From JBBRNH01 sp038230415 (lineage in GTDB: Bacteria > Bacteroidota > Bacteroidia > Cytophagales > Spirosomataceae): 38,490 nucleotides of DNA. Below, piece by piece: positions 23,885-30,249 of the stretch. The stretch lies in contig JBBRNH010000054.1 of assembly GCA_038230415.1 (NCBI GenBank), positions 1 to 38,490 of the forward strand, given 5' to 3'. The first letter of the stretch is position 1. Each line of letters starts with the position of its first letter. The notes beneath the pieces are model-generated. The model worked only from the letters and a program-made list of their open reading frames with translations, had not been told where the DNA came from and searched no databases. Both the position numbers and the translations under genes were made by a program.

Positions 23885-25039
23885 TCAGAAGGGAGCAGGG
23901 GTTTCGTCGGCCAAGACAGGAGCGAACATAGTTTCATAAACCAGCTTCCCCGATGCGTCGGTTATGGCCCGGATGAGACTCAAATCAAGCATATCCTTGA
24001 TTGCCCGGTCGCGGGCCTTGCGGGTCGCTTCTTTGGTGGCGCGTGGGTCTTGATACAGTTCCACTGCTGCCTTTAGTTTCTGCTCGCTCTGACTTATCAG
24101 TCCCAAAAAACACTGATTTCGCAGGATGGTTAGTTCCTTCTCTTTTCGGTAGTCCTTATCCACGAGGAACCGCTTTTCGTCGGCAGTAACGGTACGGCTC
24201 GCCGGTTGCCCACCTTCCCACCAAAAGCAAATCGGCTCGAAATCGGATGATTTGCGAAGAAAGCGCGACTTGATAAAGTGGCACTTCTTTTCTTTGTCCT
24301 TCTCGATGGCAATGGCTCCCGATGCCTTCCGTTCCAATTCCGAGCCGAGGTGTCCCCTGGCTTTGGATTCCTGCCCGTGTTTGGCCGGGTTCTCGTGAAT
24401 GATAACCACAAAACACGCATTGAGCCGACCGGCGTTGTTCATCAGCCAACGGACGGTTTCGTTACTTTCGGCTTCGTCATTCGGTTTGCTCACTAAGTCA
24501 GATACCCCGTCAATCACCCATAAATGGCTATTGCTGTGATATTGGAATAACACTTCCATCCCTTCCCGGCATTGCTTTTGCGTGAGTTCGCGCCAATGGT
24601 AGGCGTAGAAGTTGGGGGGCATCTCGTCAATCTTTAAGATTCGCTTTACACCTTCGATGAAGTCTTTGGTGTCTTCCTGACTGCCTTCGGTATCCACATA
24701 CACCACATCTTTACCCGCGCAAAAATGGGCCTGGATTTGGAGCGTGTCCACCGAGCCAATGGTATCGGGTGGCATCAGAGCCGTAGCAATCACATATTGC
24801 AGGGTGGTGGTCTTGCCAGCCTTACGCTGACCCATGACGACCGAGAAGTCGCCGAGCCGGGCAAAGGTGGCCCCCGCAATGGTAATGGCAACGGCCAGCG
24901 ACCGCACGGGCGTTTGATCGGTCATGCGTGTTGCCAGAATTGACCGCAGCAGTTTTTGTTCTTGTGTGTCGGGTGGATGCGGTTGCGCTGTGATCGGGCT
25001 GATAGCCGTGACTGCGTGACCGTTTATATCTTGAATCAT
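23885..25039 (-). CDS. RepA/KaiC-like AAA ATPase, probable replicative helicase
   Basis: This 384-residue RecA-fold ATPase has Walker A GQRKAGKTTTL (about 89-99), an acidic strand VVYVDTEGSQED, Walker B LWVIDGVSDLV, and the sensor strand CFVVIIHENP followed by GHLGSELERKASGAI. This is the pattern of RepA-type hexameric helicases found in mobile elements of Bacteroidota. The C-terminal 110 residues include a probable winged-helix region. It is separated from the primase by an iteron-bearing non-coding region, giving a compact helicase-ori-primase module. Confidence 0.8.
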   Translation of the reverse strand: MIQDINGHAVTAISPITAQPHPPDTQEQKLLRSILATRMTDQTPVRSLAVAITIAGATFARLGDFSVVMGQRKAGKTTTLQYVIATALMPPDTIGSVDTLQIQAHFCAGKDVVYVDTEGSQEDTKDFIEGVKRILKIDEMPPNFYAYHWRELTQKQCREGMEVLFQYHSNSHLWVIDGVSDLVSKPNDEAESNETVRWLMNNAGRLNACFVVIIHENPAKHGQESKARGHLGSELERKASGAIAIEKDKEKKCHFIKSRFLRKSSDFEPICFWWEGGQPASRTVTADEKRFLVDKDYRKEKELTILRNQCFLGLISQSEQKLKAAVELYQDPRATKEATRKARDRAIKDMLDLSLIRAITDASGKLVYETMFAPVLADETPAPF

Positions 25040-25114
25040 TTCTGGTCTTATTTGTCATCGTTTGTGATTTTAAAGGGATGGTTAAACTCATAAGGGTTAT
25101 AAATGGAAGGCATC

Positions 25115-25142
25115 AATCCCCGGCTTCAAAGAGCCGGGGATT
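25115..25142. repeat. Perfect 11-pair stem-loop between two minus-strand genes
   Basis: AATCCCCGGCT-TCAAAG-AGCCGGGGATT forms an 11-pair stem with a 6-nt loop. There is no T-tract on either side, so an operator, an mRNA processing site or a weak terminator are all possible. It lies 76 nt before the ATPase start. Confidence 0.55.
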
Positions 25143-25156
25143 AGTGGTAATACTGC

Positions 25157-25393
25157 TTAGTTCGAGTGCCAAATCAGCCGGGAGAGCCGGGAGATTTGGC
25201 ACTGGTAAGCCGCAGTCTGTGAGCTGTGTTCTCGCTGAATCTGCACGGCGAGGCTGCCCATTTTTTCAATGACTTCGTTCTTCTGCCGAAGCTGGTTTTC
25301 GAGTTCTCGCTGGCGCGTTTCGGCCCGGTTCAGGCGTAGTTTCATATCGTCGGTTGAACCCGGAGTTGGCGGAGAATTTCGTATGTTTGCCAT
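25157..25393 (-). CDS. Small coiled-coil protein
   Basis: A 78-residue protein of unknown family. Residues 15-65 form a coiled-coil helix with regular hydrophobic spacing (LRLNRAETRQRELENQLRQK and on through VIEKMGSLAVQIQREH). It lies between the integrase-side genes and the ATPase on the same strand. Small coiled-coil proteins of this size occur in phages and plasmids as helicase loaders, antirepressors or particle proteins; nothing here decides which. Confidence 0.6.
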   Translation of the reverse strand: MANIRNSPPTPGSTDDMKLRLNRAETRQRELENQLRQKNEVIEKMGSLAVQIQREHSSQTAAYQCQISRLSRLIWHSN

Positions 25394-25395
25394 CG

Positions 25396-25520
25396 TAATC
25401 GAGTTGATTGTTTTTAAAGAAGATTGCCCGATAAGGCGTTGATTGAAAGCATTTTAATTCACAGGGAGGTTACAGCACTTGCGCCCGCCGGATAGCAGTC
25501 CGGCGGGCGTTTTTATTTTT
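25396..25520 (+). ncRNA. Candidate small RNA on the plus strand, antisense to the coiled-coil gene's leader
   Basis: An exact -7 box TATGTTTG lies on the plus strand at 25382-25389. About 95 nt downstream is a strong plus-strand terminator (25482-25520). No frame between them looks coding. A transcript of about 120 nt would be antisense to the leader of the coiled-coil gene. No good -33 box is seen, so the call is tentative. Confidence 0.25.
25482..25520 (+). terminator. Intrinsic terminator, plus-strand orientation
   Basis: The stem CGCCCGCCGGA/TCCGGCGGGCG (11 pairs, loop TAGCAG) is followed by TTTTTATTTTT. The tail is on the plus strand only, against the direction of the neighbouring genes. 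Confidence 0.8.
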
Positions 25521-25821
25521 AGTTCTGGTTTGTTTTTGCCGACAAGCGGAAAAACTCGCGGTAGGACTGTTCCCTAAGGATGTTGTGATCTTTCCCCTCT
25601 TTCCTTAACACCATCCGAAGTAGGGAGTCGAGCGAAAACACGATACTATACGAACGGCCCAAACAGATGGTGTTGTCTTCGGCAATTTGGGTCATCAAGG
25701 CAATCTGCTTTTCCAAACGCTTGATCTCGGATGCGTTGTAATCGCGCTCCCAACGCAGGTCGTTGCATTTTTGCGAGAGTTGGCGGTATGACACGCGCCG
25801 TTTTTTTGCTAATTTTGACAT
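25519..25821 (-). CDS. Hypothetical protein of the element
   Basis: A 100-residue protein, basic at the N-terminus (MSKLAKKRRVSYRQLSQKCN), with an amphipathic helix at about 23-50 and no membrane segment. I recognise no family. It follows the integrase by 59 nt on the same strand, and its stop codon lies in the T-tail of the opposing terminator. The start is fixed by the only early ATG. Confidence 0.55.
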   Translation of the reverse strand: MSKLAKKRRVSYRQLSQKCNDLRWERDYNASEIKRLEKQIALMTQIAEDNTICLGRSYSIVFSLDSLLRMVLRKEGKDHNILREQSYREFFRLSAKTNQN

Positions 25822-25836
25822 GGTTTTTAGATTTTT

Positions 25837-25882
25837 GCCCTGTTTCGGCCTTCTTGGGGTTGGCTGATACAGGGCTTTTTTT
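25837..25882 (+). terminator. Intrinsic terminator at the integrase 3' end, plus-strand orientation
   Basis: GCCCTGT (25837-25843) pairs with ACAGGGC (25869-25875), with an inner GGCC/GGCT pairing, and seven T residues follow on the plus strand. It would stop transcripts running antisense into the integrase gene. Confidence 0.6.
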
Positions 25883-27107
25883 ATTGTTTATTCAGTTGAT
25901 AATCAAAGTCCTGCAAATCATTCACCACCTTCTCCGGGCTGGTTTTGGCGTAAAAAGTGAGTGTAGTCGTCGTGCTGGCATGGCCCAACACGCTCCCGAT
26001 GGAGGGCAACGGCACCCCTTTATTGAGTAGGTAGGTCGCCATGCTGTTTCGAGCCACTTTAGTGCTGACCGACTTCTCTACCCCGGCAAAGGCCGCAATC
26101 TGTTTTATCGCGCGATTCAGAGGGGCGTTGCGCTGCATGGGTAGCACCGGCTCATCGGTAGTTGGCAGGTTGGGCCATGCCGGGTGATGGTGTTCGATGA
26201 TGGCGATGGCCTGGGGCCGCAGGGGAATTACCGCAAATTGGCCGGTCTTGCGCCGGGCCTTTCGGATGATGAAACCGCCTTGCCCATCAAGTTCAAAATG
26301 CTTTGCCCGCAGCCCTTCACAATCGGCGAAGCTCATCCCCGTCAGGAGCAAAAAGCAAAACACGTCTCGCACGTCGCGCAGGGCTTTGGATTCGAGTGGG
26401 ACGGTGAAGAAGCGGGCGATTTCGGTCTCGGTCAGCGTGACCCGTTCGATAGGGTCGAGTTTGCGCCGGAAGCTCTGAAACGGGTTTTTCAGTAGCCAAT
26501 CATTATCCACCGCCCACCCCAGAATTGCTCTGGCATACACTACCGTTGACTGTGCCACATTGCGTGATAGCCCCCGATGCTGTTGGAGCCACCGTACCAT
26601 CTGTTTGGCGTGGGCCGCTTTGACATCGGTTAGCGGGGCTTTTTTGCCCAGTACGGCCAGTAGAAACAGCCGAAAATCTTCCCCCCAGCGAAGATTCTTC
26701 CAGTACGTTCGTTGAACGATTTCGCCCACATCAAGCCGTTCTTTCTCGCGCTCGGCCATGCGGGCGATGCACTCGGCCACTGTTGGAATTGGTGGCGGTA
26801 CGGGTGCTTTGTTTTGGAGGGCAATCGCAATCTTCTTCACATCAACCGGCTGTTCGGCAATCAGCATTTCTTTGTGCAGCGCGTAGGCCCGGCGGAAGAA
26901 CTCGGCAATCATCACGTTCAGATCAGGCCGCTTCAGCACCGTCTGTGTGGCCTTGTCGAAGCTGGCGTAGTCGCAGGTTTGGCCGGTGGAGAAGGTGGCC
27001 CGGTTATCGGCATATCTGATATGAATCCAGATGGTGCAAATCGTCGGGTTGGTCTTCGACTGGTTCGGGCTGGCCCGCACGTTGAAGGTTTCAGGTGGCT
27101 TTTGCAT
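25881..27107 (-). CDS. Tyrosine recombinase (phage integrase family)
   Basis: The 408-residue integrase has a SAM-like core-binding domain (about 110-215) and a C-terminal catalytic domain. Where most family members have the first Arg (TGLRxSE), this one reads LTGMSFADCEGL, as in the IntDOT group of Bacteroidota, which also lack it. The Lys of RRKTGQFAVIPL, Arg of KVAR, His of LGHASTTTT and the nucleophile Tyr of LTFYAK are present. The usual HxxR motif reads KVAR, so the second-box His is replaced by Lys. It should integrate the element at tRNA-Val. It follows a small HTH gene by 3 nt. Confidence 0.92.
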   Translation of the reverse strand: MQKPPETFNVRASPNQSKTNPTICTIWIHIRYADNRATFSTGQTCDYASFDKATQTVLKRPDLNVMIAEFFRRAYALHKEMLIAEQPVDVKKIAIALQNKAPVPPPIPTVAECIARMAEREKERLDVGEIVQRTYWKNLRWGEDFRLFLLAVLGKKAPLTDVKAAHAKQMVRWLQQHRGLSRNVAQSTVVYARAILGWAVDNDWLLKNPFQSFRRKLDPIERVTLTETEIARFFTVPLESKALRDVRDVFCFLLLTGMSFADCEGLRAKHFELDGQGGFIIRKARRKTGQFAVIPLRPQAIAIIEHHHPAWPNLPTTDEPVLPMQRNAPLNRAIKQIAAFAGVEKSVSTKVARNSMATYLLNKGVPLPSIGSVLGHASTTTTLTFYAKTSPEKVVNDLQDFDYQLNKQ

Positions 27108-27110
27108 GGC

Positions 27111-27320
27111 TTAGATAAAGTCAGCAAGAGTTTTCCCGAAGTGTTTGGCGATGCCTTCCAACTCTTCGACCGTTGGTGACTTTTCACCCCGATAGATTTG
27201 GCCGAATCGTTTACGCCCGATGGCGACGGTCTTGTAGAAGTCCGGTGATGGCCGGAACACGATTTGGGCGTTGTCAGTCCCATCAATGCGGGCTGCAAGT
27301 TTGTTCTTCATCATAATCAT
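27111..27320 (-). CDS. Small XRE-like HTH protein upstream of the integrase
   Basis: A 69-residue protein (66 from the second ATG at 27311, MKNKLAARI). The C-terminal part (GRKRFGQIYRGEKSPTVEEL and on to LADFI) has the pattern of an XRE-type HTH. It is the first gene of the integrase operon and divergent from the repressor-like gene, a position typical of an excisionase or Cro-like regulator. Confidence 0.7.
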   Translation of the reverse strand: MIMMKNKLAARIDGTDNAQIVFRPSPDFYKTVAIGRKRFGQIYRGEKSPTVEELEGIAKHFGKTLADFI

Positions 27321-27441
27321 CTAATTTGGACTGTTTTCTTTGCAATAATGATGATAAAATCTTTAAAAATCATGTATTATGGAAAATATATAGAATTGTT
27401 ATATGATAGTAGGGTTGACGTTTATGTGTAGTATTGCCACT
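27321..27441. promoter_or_regulatory. Divergent control region between the integrase operon and the repressor
   Basis: This AT-rich 121-nt region contains an imperfect inverted repeat, ATAATGATGAT near 27346 against ATCATGTATTAT near 27372, and further TA-rich palindromic tracts. Its place between two divergent HTH genes is that of a lysogeny-type switch. I could not assign a consensus -33/-7 pair. Confidence 0.4.
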
Positions 27442-28176
27442 ATGGATGTAGCAGAGACTATTAAAGCTATAAGAGTAGCAAAAGGGATTAAGCAAGCAGA
27501 CCTTGCTAAGGCACTTGGTATAGAGCCAAACAACTATCCTAAATTTGAGAAAAGGGGGAATAGGCTTACCGTTGATAACCTATCTGCATTATCCACAGCA
27601 CTCGGTGTGACAGTGTTAGATATACTGACGTGGGGGGAAGAGAAGTCCGAATTGAGCAAGAGTGATGCCGTATTAGCCCAGGAGAACGAACAGCTAAAAA
27701 AGCGGGTGGCGGAGTTGGAGGATAGGGTAAAGGATAAAGAGGAGATTATACAGTCTAAGGTAACTAAAGTAGTGGGCTTCCGAAACTATCTTAGTTCTAA
27801 CCTTCACACGCTGATAAGTGATTGGGCCATAGAAAATGACATAGGGAAATTAAATATCGAAGTATATGGGCGAAGGAAAAGCACTTGGCCGTTCACAGTA
27901 AGGCCATCAGAGATGGATAAGTTAATACATGACACCCAAAATGATAGGAACATTAGAGGACGCCTATGTTCTTATGATATTGAGTTAACTAATGAAGAAT
28001 TAGATCAAGCAGTAAAGGGAGTTAGGCTGGAATTTTGTACCAGTCTGATTAAGTCTTTTATACTTGAAATGCTGTTTCTAAACACCAATGATATGAGGTA
28101 CTTTGAAGCCTATAAGAGAGTAACCGGCGTTGTTAAAGATGAGGATTTTTGGGGGCATGGTGCGAAGCTTTCATGA
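27442..28176 (+). CDS. XRE-family repressor-like regulator with coiled coil and unknown C-terminal domain
   Basis: From the ATG at 27442 (MDVAETIKAIRVAKGIKQAD) the protein has 244 residues: an XRE helix-turn-helix (about 4-60), a coiled coil (about 75-105, ENEQLKKRVAELEDRVKDKE), then an unknown domain. There is no S24 autoprotease motif. Earlier in-frame ATGs at 27403 and 27424 are possible. The gene is much poorer in GC than the rest of the element and runs in the opposite direction to the integrase, as a cI-like repressor would. It could also be a stand-alone regulator acquired separately. Confidence 0.75.
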   Translation: MDVAETIKAIRVAKGIKQADLAKALGIEPNNYPKFEKRGNRLTVDNLSALSTALGVTVLDILTWGEEKSELSKSDAVLAQENEQLKKRVAELEDRVKDKEEIIQSKVTKVVGFRNYLSSNLHTLISDWAIENDIGKLNIEVYGRRKSTWPFTVRPSEMDKLIHDTQNDRNIRGRLCSYDIELTNEELDQAVKGVRLEFCTSLIKSFILEMLFLNTNDMRYFEAYKRVTGVVKDEDFWGHGAKLS

Positions 28177-28213
28177 TATTTTCTTAACCCGCAAACTTAC
28201 TTACCATCAATCG

Positions 28214-28256
28214 CGGACAAAAACTAACGCTCCCCAATCGGTTTTGTCCGTTTTTT
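28214..28256 (+). terminator. Intrinsic terminator after the repressor gene
   Basis: CGGACAAAA (28214-28222) pairs with TTTTGTCCG (28242-28250) and six T residues follow. It lies 38 nt after the repressor stop. Confidence 0.75.
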
Positions 28257-28311
28257 GGTGGCTTAGAGTAGGGAAACCTGTATTTTTGAAGGTTGATAAA
28301 CGCCCCCACAG

Positions 28312-28530
28312 ATGCCTACTACCCCTCCGTTATTTCTGGATATTGCCGACTTTCGGAAAATCTTTCCCAGAAAGAGTGAACGCTATTGCCGACGCTTGTA
28401 CAGTCTCATTTGTGACACCTACGGGTATGAACCCGTAAAAAAATGCCAGTTGATTCCATTCTCGAAGTTCTGTGAGTATATGCAGGCAGACGAGACAAGA
28501 GTTGCCCTGATGTTGCTTGCCAAGCCCTAA
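28312..28530 (+). CDS. Small conserved-looking protein, possibly DNA-binding
   Basis: A 72-residue basic protein. The pattern DFRKIFPRKSERYCRRLYSLI, then LIPFSKFCEYM, resembles small helical proteins that I have seen in Bacteroidota mobile elements and that are thought to be winged-helix or excisionase-like; I cannot name the family. It is alone on the plus strand after the repressor terminator, and no promoter box is clear. Confidence 0.5.
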   Translation: MPTTPPLFLDIADFRKIFPRKSERYCRRLYSLICDTYGYEPVKKCQLIPFSKFCEYMQADETRVALMLLAKP

Positions 28531-28665
28531 AACACGTGGTGATAAACTACAACAGTTCCGGGCAGAGAGGAGCCAACGAACGCACCAAGTTCATTGTCGG
28601 CCACCACACTCCCTCCCTGAAACGATTGGGTGGCCGTTGGGCCAGATGTTAGCGGGACTGGCGGG

Positions 28666-29121
28666 TCATATTATCGGCTGAACAACCTTACCAAGCCGGA
28701 CAAACTGTTTATCTAAATGGTCGAAATCGCCATCGGTGGTAATGAGTCGTAGGTTAAACAGGGAGGCCGTTGCCGCAATCCACAAATCATTCTTACCCAT
28801 GTTCCGGGCCGATTTGTCGGGGCCGGGCAACGGCATTTTTGGGTTTGCTCCCTGACTGAACACATCTATCTCAACATAGCGATTGACGAGCATATCAGAG
28901 TTAATGCCAATGATGACCATCTTCGCCAGAAGCATCTCTACGTTGGCTAATCGTCTGGCCCCCCATCCATTTTGCAGAACCAATGAGCGGAGTTCACCAG
29001 CAATTACGATTGAAATAGCCTCCTGTTCCTGATTGGGATTGACCTTGTTGCGAATGAGTTGCTCTTTAGTGGGGTCACGGGCAATGATGAACAGTACATT
29101 CGTATCATACAAAACGGCCAT
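28666..29121 (-). CDS. vapC: PIN-domain ribonuclease toxin (VapC-like)
   Basis: This 151-residue PIN protein has the acidic cluster of the family: Asp6 in MAVLYDTNVLF, Glu in VIAGELRSLV, Asp in KNDLWIAATA and Asp in TTDGDFDHL. PIN toxins cut specific RNAs when their antitoxin is lost. It starts 2 nt after the antitoxin-like gene. It lies about 520 nt inside attR, a usual place for cargo that keeps an element from being lost. Confidence 0.88.
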   Translation of the reverse strand: MAVLYDTNVLFIIARDPTKEQLIRNKVNPNQEQEAISIVIAGELRSLVLQNGWGARRLANVEMLLAKMVIIGINSDMLVNRYVEIDVFSQGANPKMPLPGPDKSARNMGKNDLWIAATASLFNLRLITTDGDFDHLDKQFVRLGKVVQPII

Positions 29122-29123
29122 GC

Positions 29124-29312
29124 TTACTTACGCTTATGAAGTTGGTCAAGGAGCCGCTTAGTCTCGGCAGCACTAACAGAGAGAAGCCCCGAAATGCGCC
29201 TGCGAGTGGTGTTGATCCGCTTCTTTTTCAGGAAAGCATCTACCCCGCCCGCCTGGAGTATATCGTCAACGGAATAGACAGTGAGTCTGCTGGTTACGGT
29301 TCGGTTTGCCAT
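29124..29312 (-). CDS. Antitoxin partner of the PIN toxin
   Basis: A 62-residue basic protein (SRLTVYSVDDILQAGGVDAF) directly upstream of the PIN gene on the same strand. Size, order and 2-nt spacing fit an antitoxin; the sequence is not one of the classical AbrB or RHH types I can name. It should bind the toxin and repress its own promoter. Confidence 0.7.
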   Translation of the reverse strand: MANRTVTSRLTVYSVDDILQAGGVDAFLKKKRINTTRRRISGLLSVSAAETKRLLDQLHKRK

Positions 29313-29335
29313 GATGGTAAGTGGTTATGTGCTTA

Positions 29336-29366
29336 CAAAAGTACGATGTTCAAATTATTGGTGAAA
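29336..29366 (-). promoter_or_regulatory. Promoter of the toxin-antitoxin pair
   Basis: On the minus strand TTTC, 19 nt, TACTTTTG; the second element matches TAnnTTTG exactly. It lies 24 nt before the antitoxin start. The short inverted repeat GTAAG...CTTAC at 29317-29336 between promoter and gene is a possible autoregulatory operator. Confidence 0.5.
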
Positions 29367-29378
29367 GATGATTCTTGT

Positions 29379-29405
29379 CTCCTAAAAATACGCTGTTTTT
29401 AGGAG
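29379..29405. repeat. Perfect 10-pair palindrome near the right end of the element
   Basis: CTCCTAAAAA (29379-29388) pairs perfectly with TTTTTAGGAG (29396-29405) around a 7-nt loop. It lies 240 nt inside attR in gene-free DNA; a recombinase arm site or a terminator are both possible. Confidence 0.45.
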
Positions 29406-29644
29406 TATCAGGGCAATCAAAAATGAGCCATGCTGATACGCCAATTTTAACGGACAACAACACTGCCCGCCCCATGTAGTTGTCCGGGCAACACGCAAAA
29501 CCACGATTGCACGGTTTTTGAGTGGTTTCCCGATAGCCGGACGTGTGTAGTTGAGCCGGAATGACCCAATCGCCCACCAACACGGCTTATTTTTTCTTCG
29601 CTAACGTATTGAAAATCAGGGCGAACTGGCGGACAACGAGCCTT

Positions 29645-29657
29645 CGCTACTTCCTAC
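29645..29657 (+). other. attR: second copy of the tRNA-Val 3' end core
   Basis: CGCTACTTCCTAC is identical to 18556-18568 in tRNA-Val. CGAGCC stands two bases before it, as in the tRNA but with a TT insertion. It marks the distal end of the element. Confidence 0.7.
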
Positions 29658-29673
29658 CCTCAGTGTGCTGTCC

Positions 29674-29709
29674 AAAAATTCCTAAATCTTTCTGGTTTGG
29701 GGATTTTTT
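29674..29709 (+). terminator. Weak terminator just outside attR, probably the original tRNA-Val terminator
   Basis: AAAAATTCC (29674-29682) pairs with GGGATTTTT (29700-29708), with one G-U, and ends in T residues, 16 nt after attR. The spacing from the att core resembles that of the terminator after tRNA-Val (13 nt), as expected if integration moved the original one here. Confidence 0.45.
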
Positions 29710-29930
29710 ATGGTTGGTGCAGCCAGGATGCAGTGAAAAAGAAATGCAGGTGAACTTCTTTAAACCGTTAAAATTGCCTGTTTTGGCTGTTTTTGATTGC
29801 CCGATTGGTGTGATCAAATAAGCAGAGTGACTTATACTGAGGAGGTTTTGGTCAGGTTTCGGTATGCAACATTTTCAGGAGGCCGATGTGCGAATGACCC
29901 GGTCATTACCGAAAATTTTTCCGGCCCTAC

Positions 29931-29962
29931 CTTGCATAGCATGCGGGAAGGTTCTACTTTTG
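29931..29962 (+). promoter_or_regulatory. tRNA-Asp promoter
   Basis: CTTG, 20 nt, TACTTTTG: the -7 element matches TAnnTTTG exactly and the -33 element differs by one base. The transcript would start about 30 nt before the tRNA. Confidence 0.6.
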
Positions 29963-30001
29963 CACCACGATTTCAGAAAAAGAAGCCGTAGATAAATATC
30001 T

Positions 30002-30078
30002 GGTTCGGTAGTTCAGTTGGTTAGAATACCTGCCTGTCACGCAGGGGGTCGCGGGTTCGAGTCCCGTCCGGACCGCCA
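30002..30078 (+). tRNA. tRNA-Asp (anticodon GTC)
   Basis: A full cloverleaf: acceptor GGTTCGG/CCGGACC, anticodon stem CCTGC/GCAGG with loop CTGTCAC (anticodon GTC, Asp), T-arm GCGGG-TTCGAGT-CCCGT, discriminator G, and CCA encoded. tRNA-Val at 18493 has no encoded CCA. Confidence 0.96.
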
Positions 30079-30086
30079 ACAAATCA

Positions 30087-30125
30087 AAAAATGCCCTGTT
30101 ACTCAATGAGTTATAGGGCATTTTT
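30087..30125 (+). terminator. Intrinsic terminator after tRNA-Asp
   Basis: AAAAATGCCCT pairs with AGGGCATTTTT (11 pairs), with an inner ACTC/GAGT helix. It lies 8 nt after the tRNA. Confidence 0.85.
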
Positions 30126-30249
30126 GGTTTCTGATAGTATCAGTCGATAGCCAAAGAGCGAAGTTTCTGGTCTCTCCGGTTTCATATCGTTCGCTCTACG
30201 GCTATATTCGTTCCCCACTACCTACAAACAAATATCATCCTTTGCCGCA

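Larger units (their letters stand above)
18556..29657. mobile_element. About 11.1 kb integrative element in tRNA-Val
   Basis: The element lies between two copies of a 13-nt core. It carries a tyrosine recombinase, two small HTH genes, a divergent XRE repressor, a RepA-like ATPase, a Toprim primase, iteron arrays, a three-gene operon of membrane-associated proteins including a lytic transglycosylase, a few small unknown genes and a PIN toxin-antitoxin pair near the right end. No relaxase, coupling protein, terminase, portal, capsid or tail gene is recognisable. It could be a phage satellite, a cryptic lipid-containing or filamentous prophage, or an integrative plasmid. Genes are mostly on the minus strand, pointing to the tRNA. 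Confidence 0.8.
29406..30001. other. Gene-free stretch spanning the right junction of the element
   Basis: I see no credible gene in these about 600 nt. Left of 29645 is the element's right end, with scattered TGTCCGG-type words like those of its ori region. Right of 29657 is chromosomal DNA with a terminator and the tRNA-Asp promoter. Short frames across the region lack family motifs and natural codon use. Confidence 0.5.

Noticed and set aside
23629..23937. 102-codon frame on the minus strand overlapping the ATPase end and the iteron region
   Set aside because: It overlaps the true ATPase end, its middle is a translation of TA-rich and GGACGGACAG repeat DNA, and it has no family features.
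29350..29821. Two overlapping small frames (29350-29583 minus and 29561-29821 plus) as genes
   Set aside because: They span the att junction and a terminator, with no recognisable motif or plausible start signals.
30002..30078. tRNA-Asp as the attachment site of the element
   Set aside because: Only the common T-loop word GGTTCGAG is shared with the left end; the tRNA-Val 3' end gives a 13-nt exact match in the right place.
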